From: Dromiciops gliroides
Lineage: Eukaryota; Chordata; Mammalia; Microbiotheria; Microbiotheriidae
NCBI RefSeq assembly: GCF_019393635.1
Contig: NC_057863.1
Span: 641,140,306 to 641,204,305 of the forward strand
Direction of reading: 5' to 3'
Length of the DNA: 64,000 nt
In this document: piece after piece, positions 52,105-61,935 of the stretch
Position numbering within the stretch: the first letter of the stretch is position 1
Layout of the letters: each line of letters begins with the position of its first letter
Position numbers and translations under genes: made by a program
Notes under the pieces: generated by a model
Database searches by the model: none
Told to the model about the DNA's origin: nothing
What the model saw: only the letters and a program-made list of their open reading frames with translations

Positions 52105-52535
52105 AGGGCAGAGGCTGAAGTGAGAGACTGGGACTGGGGAGGAGGAGAGGGGGGAGATAGAGAGAGGGAGAGACAGAGAAGAGAGACACACAGAGAGAAG
52201 AGAGACAGAGAAGAGAAAGAGAGACAGAAGACAGAAAGAAAAGAGGGAGACAGAAGAGAGAAACAGGAGAGACAGAAAAAACAGGAGAGAGAAGACAGAG
52301 GGAGACAGAGACGAGAAAGATGAGACAGAAGAGAAAGAGAGACAGAGAGAAGAGAAAGAAGACAGGAGAGTAGACAGAGAAAGAGGAAGAGAGACAGAAA
52401 AGACAGAGACAGAGGAGAAAGAAAAGAAAAGAAAAGAGAGATAGAGGTAAGAGACAGAGAAAGAAAGACAGAGAGGAGTGATAGAAAAAAGACAGCGATA
52501 GAGACAGACAGAGAAGAGACAGAGAGAGATAACCT
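52105..52535 (+). repeat. (GA)n-rich purine tract, about 430 bp
   Basis: Nearly all GA, GACA and GAAA words with very few pyrimidines other than C in GACAGA. Likely an old expanded GAGACA-type satellite. The antisense leucine/serine-rich frames over it are artefacts. Confidence 0.88.
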
Positions 52536-54060
52536 AGCCTGGGGGAGAGCCAAAGATAGGGAAGAAAGAGATGATGATGAAGAAATCTAGAGATGATGAT
52601 GGAGAAAGACTGGAGGTGGGGGAAAGATCCAAGGAGGAGCCAATGAAGGGCTAATGGTACAATGGGCAGCTCAAATGGTGATGCCATCTGTGTGTTACTT
52701 AGGACAAAGTGGGGGGGGTAGGAGAATAGGAGAATCCAGGTAATGAGCATTTATTTAGCACCGACTATGTACCAGACCCCCATGCTAAGCACTTGACAAA
52801 TATTGTCTCATCTGATCCTCACAACCGTGTGAGGCAGGGGCTCTTACTGTCCTCATTTTTACAGCTGAGGAAACTGAGTCAGACAGAAGTGAAGTGACTT
52901 GCCCAGCCTCCCAGAGCTAGTGTGTGGGAGGCTGACTTTCTCCCGATCCATTGCTCTATCCGCTGAGTCACCCGGATGCCATCACTTCCCCTCCCCAGGC
53001 CTCAGTTTCCTCCTCTGTAAAATGAGGGAGATTGGGTGGTTTCTGAAGGCTTCCTTCCAGCTTCAGATTTCCACTGGGGAAGAGGAAGGTGATGGAGGGA
53101 AGAGGCCAGAAATGAAGGAGAGGAAAGAGAGGAGATAGGGAAAGGCAGAGATAGGGGGTGGGGAGAAGAGAGGAGAGGAAATAAACAAGGGAAGGAGACA
53201 AGGGAAAGGGGGCAGAGGCAGGGCCAGGGGGCAGAAAGAAGCCCTCATAAACACTTGGGGAATGACTGACCTCTGAAACGAGAGAGGAGGGGGTGGAACC
53301 CCGTGACCCGTTAATGGGTCTCAGCCCTCCCCTCTTTGTCACCCCACAAAAGGTCCGGATTTATCACCCCCACGTTCCATCCTTCTCTGCTCCACACCCC
53401 CACGAGCTGGGGCCCAGAATATCCTCTCCCCCTGTATTTCCGCCTGCTCCATCTCCCCACCCACTGAGGCCCGAGCTGGGGGTGGGGGACAGGGAGGAAT
53501 TGGCCCAGCTTGGCCATCCCTCCATCTGCTCACACTTAACTGGGGAAATGATTCCCCCTTTATCACACCTGTCCCCTTCTGTCCTCTCCGATGGCCGTCA
53601 GGAGGGTGGGGGCTCGGGAAGAGGCTGGGCTAGAGGGAGGAGTAGGGACAGAGAGGGAGAGAGAGAGCACCCTCCCCTCCCTCATTTACGTGTCGGGGGT
53701 CACCTTTCATTTCTTGTCAGATGAAAGCAAGGCTGGAGTGAGAGACTGAGACCCGGGAGTGAGAGACTGGGTCTGGGGAGGGGCCCAGATGGGGGATGGG
53801 CAGGAAACCAAGACCATGTAGAAATTCCTTTTACTCCCGCAGGTCCACCACTGGGATGCGGACGCTGACTTAGGGTTGCCTGGGGTGAGTTGTGCGTGTT
53901 CACACAGCTAATGTGTGTCGGAATCAGACAAAAAAAATCATCAGATCTCGACTCAAAAATCTGCCCAAATGTATCACTTAACCTCTGTTTGCCTCAGTTT
54001 CCTCAACTGTAAAATGGGGCTAAAGATAGCACCTACCTTGCAGGGTTGTTTTGAAGACCA
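52536..54060. other. Mostly unique DNA with MIR-type piece
   Basis: 52740-52975 is an old SINE series ('gagcatttatttagcaccga', 'tttacagctgaggaaactgag', 'gtgacttgcccagcctccca'). 53290-53720 is repeat-free and GC-rich, with a GGGGAAATGATTCCCC palindrome (about 53541-53556) next to a T-box-like TCACACCT (about 53563). No gene seen. Confidence 0.45.
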
Positions 54061-54064
54061 AATG

Positions 54065-54066
<2 letters not shown>

Positions 54067-54127
<61 letters not shown>

Positions 54128-54147
54128 TATATACATATATACATATT
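54067..54147 (+). repeat. (TA)n microsatellite
   Basis: About 26 pure TA units followed by TACACA-interrupted units, abutting the tail of the next SINE. Confidence 0.93.
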
Positions 54148-54272
54148 TAGTGAGGCAACTGGGTTTAAGTGATTTGCCCAGGGTCATACAGCTAGTAAGT
54201 GTTAAGTGTCTGAGGCTGGGTTTGAACTCAGATACTCCTGACTCCAGGGCCACTGCGCCACCTAGCTGCCCC
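54148..54272 (-). mobile_element. Short CORE-SINE, type A, shortened head
   Basis: Reverse copy missing about 20 bases between 'ccagggc' and 'cactgcgcc'. The TA array occupies its tail. Confidence 0.9.
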
Positions 54273-54303
54273 GAAATAATATATTTTTAAAAGGACTTAG
54301 TGC

Positions 54304-54372
54304 ATTTACTTGCTGTGTGACCCTGGGCAAGTCACTTAACCCCATTGCCTCAAAAGAAAAAAAAAAAGACAG
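54304..54372 (+). mobile_element. Short CORE-SINE 3' fragment
   Basis: 'ttgctgtgtgaccctgggca', 'agtcacttaaccccattgcctc' and poly-A; the 5' two thirds are absent. Confidence 0.85.
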
Positions 54373-54374
54373 CA

Positions 54375-55050
54375 CAGGGTTTAGCACAAGTAGGTACTGT
54401 ATAAATGTTTATTCCCGTTCCCTTCTCTGTTCTTGATCCCATTTATTTCCAGATCTTCCGACTGAGTGAATCCTTAAGGGGCAAGAGCTAGAGCAGAACT
54501 CAGACGGGCGTGTCTGGGGTGAGGAAGAAGAGGGTGTGGAGCCGCCAGGACCGGAGACCAGAGTCCTGCCCCTGATTTTACCTTGGAGCTTTCTGTGGGA
54601 CTTTGCGAGCCCTTCTATGGGCTTCCGTGTCCTGCTCTGTGAAAAGACCCAGAGGACCACGGGATTAGAGAAGGATCGAGAGAGCTGGAAGGAGTCTTGG
54701 AGGTCACTGAGTGTGACCCCGTTGCTTTGGTTTCCTTCTCTATAAAAAGATAGGATTGGAAGAAATGTCTTCTGGCTCCGCTATTTATTCCAAGTCTACG
54801 AGTCTCATTATTCTAAATATTTAAAGGACTTTGGGAAAAATCCCGCCCCATGCCTGGAGCATCAATCATAGGAATTGGAGCCAGAGGGGCCCAAACTGTG
54901 GGGCATGACCTGTGGGGGAGGGGACCACCGAGCCCTCTCTCTCCAGACCCAATCAATTCCCCTCCAAGCAATGGCCCTGACATGATTGGGTATCTTCACA
55001 AACAACTTAATTCTTTCAATGAAACAAAGTAGGTATGGATTTTTTTTTTT
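54375..55050. other. Unique DNA
   Basis: A short L2-like end at 54375-54420; otherwise nothing recognised. Confidence 0.4.
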
Positions 55051-55059
55051 AATGCTGTG

Positions 55060-55158
55060 GAGGACCTGAGTTCAAATGCGGCCTCAGACACTTGACAGTT
55101 ACTAGCTGTGTGACCCTGGGCAAGTCACTTAACCCTCATTGCCCCGCCCCGCCCCCAA
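55060..55158 (+). mobile_element. Short CORE-SINE, type B, 5'-truncated
   Basis: Starts at 'GGAGGACCTGAGTTC'. AATGCTGT occurs before (about 55051-55058) and after (about 55159-55166), so truncation accompanied insertion. Confidence 0.9.
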
Positions 55159-55166
55159 ATGCTGTA

Positions 55167-56140
55167 ACTGGTGAGGGCAGTAGGTGGCCTGCCGTCTACA
55201 GCCTGGCCCTCCTGCCTCCCTCCCAGCCCTCCATGATGCCTCATCTCTTCCTCCTACTCTCACCGAGGCCCTGCATCCTCTAGCTGAAGGAGAGATTGGG
55301 TGTTCATGTCCCCTGGAGGCCTGCCATCCACCCATCTTCTCCCTGGTACCCATGGGACTCTCCAGTTGGGGAAGGGGGACCACTGAGGCCCCAGTCATGC
55401 CTACTGCTCCCGGGCCAGCCACAGCCCTATACCTTTGCCCCATCCCAGGGTCCAAGTACCTAAGGAGACAGCAAGCTGGCCCCTGATCCTGTGTGCAGGC
55501 CAGCCTGCCAACTATACCAAGACCTGAGAGCTGATGGTGCAGGAGAAGTGGTACCAGTTATCCCCCATCCCCAGGCTCCCATCTGGGAATATTCATGCCC
55601 TATGCCCTCCCCTCCCCCAGGGATGACACCATCCAATCTTCACTTCCCAGTGGGGAACCTTCTCAAGATCGTCAGCCTGAGGGAGGGAGGGGAAAGTGTG
55701 GGGAGGGCCTGGAGGTCATTCCTCTTCACTCCCTTCCTGATGTTCCCAATTAGAATCACTATTATTGTTGTTGTCCTCCTTATTATTATTGAGGATGGCT
55801 CTCCCTAGCTTGCCCAGGTTGAAAGTACTGCAGCCACACACAGGCCTGCTCCAACCACTCTGGGCCTGGAGTTCTGACCCCGCTTTTTCCAGCTTGGGCT
55901 AGTTCACCCTTCCTTAGGGGTAGAAGTCTGAACCCACAGGAGGCAACCATATTGGTACCCACATTAGTGCAGACACTCAGTTAGCTTAGCTCACTAGAGC
56001 TCAGAACTCCTGAGCTCAGGTCAACCCACCTGTCCCAGCCCCTCTCCCTCAATTCTTCCATACATCTCCTTCCCCACATCTGAAAGGCCTCCCTGCTTCC
56101 TTTGTCCTATGCCAGTTTTCCTGGTCCCTTCACCCATCAA
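55167..56140. other. Unique DNA
   Basis: No gene, RNA or clear repeat except (TTATTG)-like sequence at 55760-55795. Confidence 0.4.
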
Positions 56141-56149
56141 ACTGGAGGG

Positions 56150-56340
56150 GCAGCTTGGTGTGGTGGCAAGGGGCTCTGGTGTGAGGCAGACCTTCTTTAA
56201 AAGTCCTGATTCTTTCTAGTAAAAGTGTGACCTTGGGCAAGTTGTGAAAATTCTCTGGACCTCAGTTTCCTTATCTATAAAATGAGAGGATTACAATAGA
56301 TGGCCTCTTAGAACCTTTCTAACTCTTTGGTTCTGTGATT
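56150..56340 (+). repeat. MIR element
   Basis: 'ggcagcttggtgtggtggca', 'gtgtgaccttgggcaagttg', 'ggacctcagtttccttatct', 'ataaaatgagaggattacaa' are the full MIR order. Confidence 0.75.
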
Positions 56341-56394
56341 CCGTGGCCTCTATGACCTTTTCTTCCTCTTCCAAAGTTCCCAAGGAGCAGTGTT

Positions 56395-56640
56395 GTACAG
56401 TGGTTAGAGGGCCAGGCCAGCCTTGGAGTCAAGATGATATAGGTTCTGGGCAGCTAGGTGGCACAGTGGATTGAGCACCAGGCCCTGGATTCAGGAGGAC
56501 CTGAGTTCAAATCTGACCTCAGACACTTAACACTTACTAGCTGTGTGACTCTGGGCAAGTTAACCCCAATTGCCTCACCCCCCCAAAAAAAAAAAGATGA
56601 TATAGGTTCAAGTCCTGCCTTTGATACATAACCTCAGCTA
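56395..56640 (+). repeat. MIR-type element split by a SINE
   Basis: 56395-56446 ('tgttgtacagtggttagagg') and 56610-56640 ('aagtcctgcctttgatac') flank the SINE below. Confidence 0.65.
56447..56593 (+). mobile_element. Short CORE-SINE, type A
   Basis: Flanked by AAGATGATATAGGTTC at 56431-56446 and 56594-56609. Confidence 0.96.
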
Positions 56641-56800
56641 GGTAGTGCAGTAGATAGAGCTCCAGCCCTGGAGTCAGGAGAACCTGAGTTCAAATCTGAA
56701 CTCAGACACTTGACACTTACTAGCTGTGTGACCCTGGACAAGTCACTTAACCCCAATTGCCTCACCAAAAAAAAAAAAAAAAAACCACCACAAACACAAA
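56634..56800 (+). mobile_element. Short CORE-SINE, type A
   Basis: ACATAACCTC before (about 56624-56633) and after (about 56801-56810); head slightly shortened. Confidence 0.93.
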
Positions 56801-56829
56801 CACATAACCTCTGTGGCCCTGACTCTGGC

Positions 56830-56975
56830 CAAATCACTGAGGCAGCTAAGGGGTGCCATAGTGCGTAAAGCACTGGGCCTGGAATTAAAAGATGGGAATT
56901 CAAATCCAGCCTCAGATAATTCCTTAGCTGTGTGACCCTGAGCAAATCACTTTACCTCTCCCTGCATTCTCCAGT
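56830..56975 (+). repeat. MIR/CORE-SINE-like old element
   Basis: 'gaggcagctaaggggtgcca', 'gggaattcaaatccagcctc', 'tagctgtgtgaccctgagca', 'aatcactttacctctccctg'. Confidence 0.65.
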
Positions 56976-56997
56976 CACTTCTTTAAGACTGGATGTT

Positions 56998-57131
56998 GGG
57001 GTAGCTAGGTGGCGCAGTGGATAAAGCACCGGCCCTGGAGTCAGGAGTACCTGAGTTCAAATCCAGCCTCAGACCCTTGACACTTACTAGCTGTGTGACC
57101 CTGGGCAAGTCACTTAACCCCTTGCAAAAAA
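56998..57131 (+). mobile_element. Short CORE-SINE, type B
   Basis: Flanked by AAGACTGGATGTT at about 56984-56996 and 57132-57145; the 3' end before poly-A is shortened. Confidence 0.95.
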
Positions 57132-57145
57132 AAAGACTGGATGTT

Positions 57146-57905
57146 ACAGAATGCCACTTAGAGCACGCTGATATTCCCGTATCCTCAGTCTCAGCGCCCA
57201 CATCAGTGAAGAGGGATGATGAATTTGCCTTTGTGGGACCCAGATTTTTCCCACTGGTGAAGTAAAATGAGCAATGCCTTTGGAGTCAGACGGACTGAGT
57301 TCAAATGTTGCCTCTGCTACTTACTCTCTGTGTGACTCCCTGCTCCTCCCAATTCTCCCCCTTCGACTTCTTTCTTTACCTCTGAGATGAGAAGTCTGAA
57401 TTACCTGACCTCTAGGGTCTCATTCAGTTCTAAATCTTTGATCTTAATTTTGAGATTGAGATGGTCAGGGATGAGGTAGACCGTTTGCTCAGGAGGTGAC
57501 TTCTAGCACAAGTGTAGACCTCACCAAGTTCTGTGGCCTCAGAAGGCCAGGCTCAGTCCAGCCCGAGGAAACCAGGTTCTGGGAAATTCAGTCATTCATT
57601 CAGACTTACAGAAGGGACCACAGCAGCCAGCTAGTCCAAGCCAAACCTGAAAGAGGTTTCTACTGTACTAGATTCAACAAGTGGCCAATCATCTCCCTTC
57701 GGTCTGAAGACCTGCAGGGGAAGGGAGCCCACCGCCGCCTTATGGTTAGCAGGTGTTTCCTGACTGCAGGACAAAATTGACTTGTATATACTGGCTTGTG
57801 AGGGCAGGGGCAAATGATTTTACTTCTGTGACTCAGAAAACACTCTAACTAACATTTATTTATGAAATTGTAGGCAGGTTGCATTCTGCAACCTGGGGGA
57901 TGGAG
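57146..57905. other. Mostly unique DNA
   Basis: 57265-57450 has MIR-like phrases ('ggagtcagacggactgagtt', 'ctacttactctctgtgtgac'). The rest is not recognised. Confidence 0.45.
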
Positions 57906-57924
57906 TTAACACACAATTCTTTTC

Positions 57925-58082
57925 TTTTTTTTTTTCCCTTTTTTTTGGCAGGGCAGTGAGGGTTAAGTGACTTGACCAAGGTCACACAGCTACTAAGTGT
58001 CAAGTGTGTGAGTCCAGATTTGAACTCAGGTCCTCCTGAATCCAGGGCCTGTGCTTTATCCAGTGTGCCACCTTGCTGCCCC
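57925..58082 (-). mobile_element. Short CORE-SINE, type B
   Basis: ACACAATTCTTTTCT (57910-57924) and ACACAATTATTTTCT (58083-58097) flank it. Confidence 0.94.
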
Positions 58083-58147
58083 TACACAATTATTTTCTAT
58101 ACACTTTTAGGCATACGACTCTCTACCTACTGGCCAGGAATAGGCAG

Positions 58148-59212
58148 GCATAGATATAGAAACAAAGATATAGATACAAGTATAGGTCTAGACACAGACA
58201 TAGACACTGACATGAAGATGCAGACATGGACATAGACACAGATATGTATACAGACACAAAGGTATAGAAATATACACTAGACATAGGCACAGATATACAG
58301 ACACAGACACAAAGATACAGACATGGACACAGATATAGACATAGACACAGATATATACACAGACAGAGACAGTGATATGGACACAGACACAAAGATATAG
58401 AAATATACACTAGGCGTAGGCACAGATATACAGACACAGACACAAAGATACAGACATGGACACAGATATAGACATAGACACAGATATATACACAGACAGA
58501 GACAGTGATATGGACACAGACACAAAGATATAGAAATATACACTAGACATAGGCACAGATATACAGACACAGACACAAAGATACAGACATGGACACAGAT
58601 ATAGACATAGGCACAGATATATACACAGACAGAGACAGTGATATGGACACAGACACAAAGATATAGAAATATACACTAGACATAGGCACAGATATACAGA
58701 CACAGACACAAAGATACAGACATGGACACAGATATAGACATAGGCACAGATATATACACAGACAGAGACAGTGATATGGACACAGACACAAAGATATAGA
58801 AATATACACTAGACGTAGGCACAGATATACAGACACAGACACAAAGATACAGACATGGACACAGATATAGACATAGACACAGATATATACACAGACAGAG
58901 ACAGTGATATGGACACAGACACAAAGATATAGAAATATACACTAGACGTAGGCACAGATATACAGACACAGACACAAAGATACAGACATGGACACAGATA
59001 TAGACATAGGCACAGATATATACACAGACAGAGACAGTGATATGGACACAGACACAAAGATATAGAAATATACACTAGACGTAGGCACAGATATACAGAC
59101 ACAGACACAAAGATACAGACATGGACACAGATATAGACATAGACACAGATATATACACAGACAGAGACAGTGATATGGACACAGACACAAAGATATAGAC
59201 ATAGACATAGAT
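58148..59212 (+). repeat. 133-bp tandem array, seven copies plus a diverged leader
   Basis: Units begin at 58281, 58414, 58547, 58680, 58813, 58946 and 59079, exactly 133 bases apart and nearly identical. A more diverged leader unit lies at 58148-58280 and the last unit drifts at its end. Each unit is itself built of hexamer-like GACACA/GATATA/GACATA words, so this is a higher-order repeat of an old microsatellite. Variant sites (ACATAGG/ACGTAGG/GCGTAGG at the start; GACATAGACAC or GACATAGGCAC in the middle) are shuffled between units. Minus-strand open frames through it repeat with the array and are not genes. Confidence 0.95.
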
Positions 59213-60440
59213 AACACATAGGTACAAACACTCTCCTCATTTCCTACTTGACTTCTCTGATCCCACCATGCTGTTGAGACAGATACCTTCCCTGACTCTT
59301 TTTCATCTGTTTTATGTCTTCTTTTCCTCCATTAGAGTGTAAGTTCCCTGAGATCAAGGACTTCTGTCTTTTTAGAATTTTAATCCTCAGCCTTTTAGCA
59401 CAGTACACAGCCCATCATAAGCACTTAATAAAAATGTTTATTGACTGACACAGACACATTTAATAATAATAATAATAATAATCACTAACATTTATACAGA
59501 AGTGCTTTATAATTATTATCTCATTTGATCCTCCCAACAATTCTGGAAGGTAGGTGCTGTCATTATCCCCATTTTACAGATAAAGAAACTGAGGCAAGTT
59601 AAATGATTTGCCCTGGGTCATGCCGCTAAGTATCTGAGGAAGAATTTGAATTTAGTTCTTCATGACTCCCAGCCCAGTCTCTATCCACTGCATCCCCCAA
59701 CTTCACTACTTTGAAATAGGCAAAGACCTAGCTGTATTAATACTACATGCATAGGAACTCCCATGTACATTACAGAGGTGTGAGTGCACTTGAATACACA
59801 CTGCACTCATTCAATGACTTCCACAACAGTAATTGATAAATCAGATATTAATTCAGGGAGAATTAAAAATGGCCATGAGCTAGGTACTATCTAGAACTAG
59901 CATTCTATGCAATATATTCTGATAGTTTACATACTAAGGACATAACATTCTCTGTTTTAAGAGTTCTTCCAACTCTGTTTAATGTTTTATATTCTGACAT
60001 TTGAAATTCTAAAGGCCCTTCCAACTCTGACACTCTAAGAGCCCTCCCAGCTCTGACATTCCCTGTTCTAAGGTTCAAGCCACCCAGCTCTGAATCCTAT
60101 GATCCCAGGAGAATCTGCTCAAAAAAAAACAAAAACAAAAACAAAAAACTTCTACCATACAGGGCAGGAAGATGGGCAGGACTGAGGCAAAGGGAGCTCG
60201 TTGGGTGTCCTTGGCTTGAAGAGCCTGAGACACTCCTGGGCACATAGGTGTGCCAGAAGACCTGGGTTTAAGCACCACTTCAGGCATTTTATGACTCATC
60301 TCCAACATTTAAATAGAGCTCTTTACCTCCCTACCTTCTTACCTTTGCTCTGCTGGGGTAACTAGCACAGACATCATCTTCCCACTTTTACAACTAAGGA
60401 AACCCAAGTTAGAAATCATCAGTAGAGTTGTAGAAGTTAA
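59213..60440. other. Old repeats and unique DNA
   Basis: 59265-59450 is an L2-type 3' end; 59465-59482 is (AAT)n; 59485-59700 is a MIR-type element in reverse ('ccccattttacagataaaga'). At 59940-60080 the phrase 'cc.actctgacat.ct' recurs several times as a weak tandem. No gene. Confidence 0.5.
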
Positions 60441-60450
60441 AGACTGAGGG

Positions 60451-60600
60451 GCAGCTAGGTGGCGCGGTAGATAGAGCATCAGCCCTGGAGTCAGGAGGAC
60501 CTGAGTTCAAATCTGGCCTCAGACACTTGACACTTCCTAGCTGTGTGACCCTGGGCAAGTCACTTAACCCAATTGCCTCACAAAAAAAAAAAGAAGGAAA
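60451..60600 (+). mobile_element. Short CORE-SINE, type A
   Basis: TTAAAGACTGAG before resembles TTAAAGGCTGAG after. Confidence 0.94.
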
Positions 60601-60737
60601 AAGAAGAAATTAAAGGCTGAGCTCTGCCAACTCTGAGCCCACTATTCTTTCCCCTACAACATACCAAGCTTGTTGTATGACAGGTCCACTCTGTGCCTTA
60701 GTTTCCCCATTTGTAAAATCTGGAGAATGACATTCTT

Positions 60738-60889
60738 TTTTTTTTTTTTTTTAGTGAGGCAATTGGGGTTAAGTGACTTGCCCAGGGTCACACAGCTAGT
60801 AAGTGTTAGGTGTCTGAAGACAGATTTGAACTCAGGTCCTCCTGACTCCAGGGCCCATGCTCTATCCACTGCGCCACCTAGCTGCCCCC
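60738..60889 (-). mobile_element. Short CORE-SINE, type A
   Basis: GAGAATGACATTCTT (60723-60737) and GAGAGTGACATTCTT (60890-60904) flank it. Confidence 0.95.
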
Positions 60890-60904
60890 GAGAGTGACAT
60901 TCTT

Positions 60905-61680
60905 ATTCTCCTTAGCAGGGATTGTTAGGAAAGTCTTTTCCAAACCTTGGAGTCCAAATGGAAGGGATGATCATGGTAAGATAGCATGCCTGGGAAGCCG
61001 AGATGGCATTTGTGGTTGATCTGGGCGCCCTCCCAGCAGCTCCATTCTCACCACCAAATCCCTCCCTTACAACAGCTGTCTAAGATGCCGTGGGAGAGTA
61101 TATGTTTTCTGAAGGCAGACACTCTCTGTCCTTCATCTGTGTATGCCCTGTATGTCTCACAGTGCCCAGCATAGGCTGGCTACTTCATAAAAGCTTTTGG
61201 AATGGAATTAAATTGACTTGAGTGACCTTTGGCATAGAAACCTAGGGCCCAGTGTCTACCCCCCTTGACAGACCAGTTATGAGGGCTTCTGACTTCTTCC
61301 CAGATTCCTGTGGACACCAGGGGAACATTTCCAACCTCATGACCAGATGTGGATGTGGGAGGATGTTCCCTTTGGGGGCTATCGCTCAGCTGCTTGGCAC
61401 CATGATGGTGGACAGGGCTCCCCTCTCATCAGGTACATGGAACTGAGCACTAACCTCTTGAAGGGGTTTGTGAGAAGATGGAAGCTGGTATTGGGACCTG
61501 AATTAGACCCTCCAGAGTACAGTAGAATTCATGGGCAACTTAGATGATCAGTGCACCAGAATTCAAAACCTACCTGCTCAGCTTACTGCCTGGGTGATAA
61601 TGGGAAGTAATGTCACTGGGCCTCAGTCTCCTACCTATAAAATGGAAGAGTGGCACTAGATATGCGTTAAGGCTTTCATC
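60905..61680. other. Mostly unique DNA
   Basis: 61090-61215 is an L2-type end. 61250-61560 is repeat-free and open in two + frames but has no domain signature. Confidence 0.4.
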
Positions 61681-61684
61681 CTAA

Positions 61685-61716
61685 TTAATTAATTATTTCA
61701 GAAAATAATTAATTAA
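61685..61716. repeat. Perfect 14-bp inverted repeat
   Basis: TTAATTAATTATTT (61685-61698) and AAATAATTAATTAA (61703-61716) around the 4-base loop CAGA; rich in TAATTA homeodomain-type cores. Confidence 0.8.
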
Positions 61717-61754
61717 AGAAGCATTAAGGCAGCTCTTAATTTCTCAGCTCTAAG

Positions 61755-61935
61755 CAGAGAAGGAAAAGGAAAAAAAGGGATGGGAGGGAGGGAAGGTTGC
61801 AGGAGAGAGAGAAATGGGGAGAGAGGGAGGGACAGATAGGTGAGACAGAGAGAGAGGAGAGAGAAAAAAAGGGGGAAGGAGGGAGGGAGGGACAGACAGA
61901 GTGAAAGAAGGAGGGGGAGGATGAAGGGAGCTAGA
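61755..61935 (+). repeat. GA-rich purine tract
   Basis: GGGAGGGA, GAGAGA and GGAGGGAGG words over about 180 bases. Confidence 0.88.

Noticed and set aside
52091-52750. Leucine/serine-rich minus frames
   Set aside because: Antisense of the GA-rich purine tract.
58281-59212. CRISPR-like regular array
   Set aside because: Direct tandem units with no spacers, in a vertebrate nuclear genome; a minisatellite.
58123-59240. Overlapping ~100-codon minus-strand frames rich in SVSLCLY
   Set aside because: They recur every 133 bases with the tandem array; composition artefact, not a gene family.
2280-60890. tRNA genes
   Set aside because: A and B boxes are present only as parts of the tRNA-derived SINEs; no cloverleaf with intact acceptor stem was seen.
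2537-60897. Many frames with LSDLPRVTQLVSVKCLRPDLNSG or its opposite-strand GGAVDKAPALDSG
   Set aside because: These are translations of the short SINE in two frames, not proteins.
61347-61547. Possible exon ('WMWEDVPFGGYRSAAW...')
   Set aside because: Open in two + frames with no family resemblance; a protein search would be needed before calling it.
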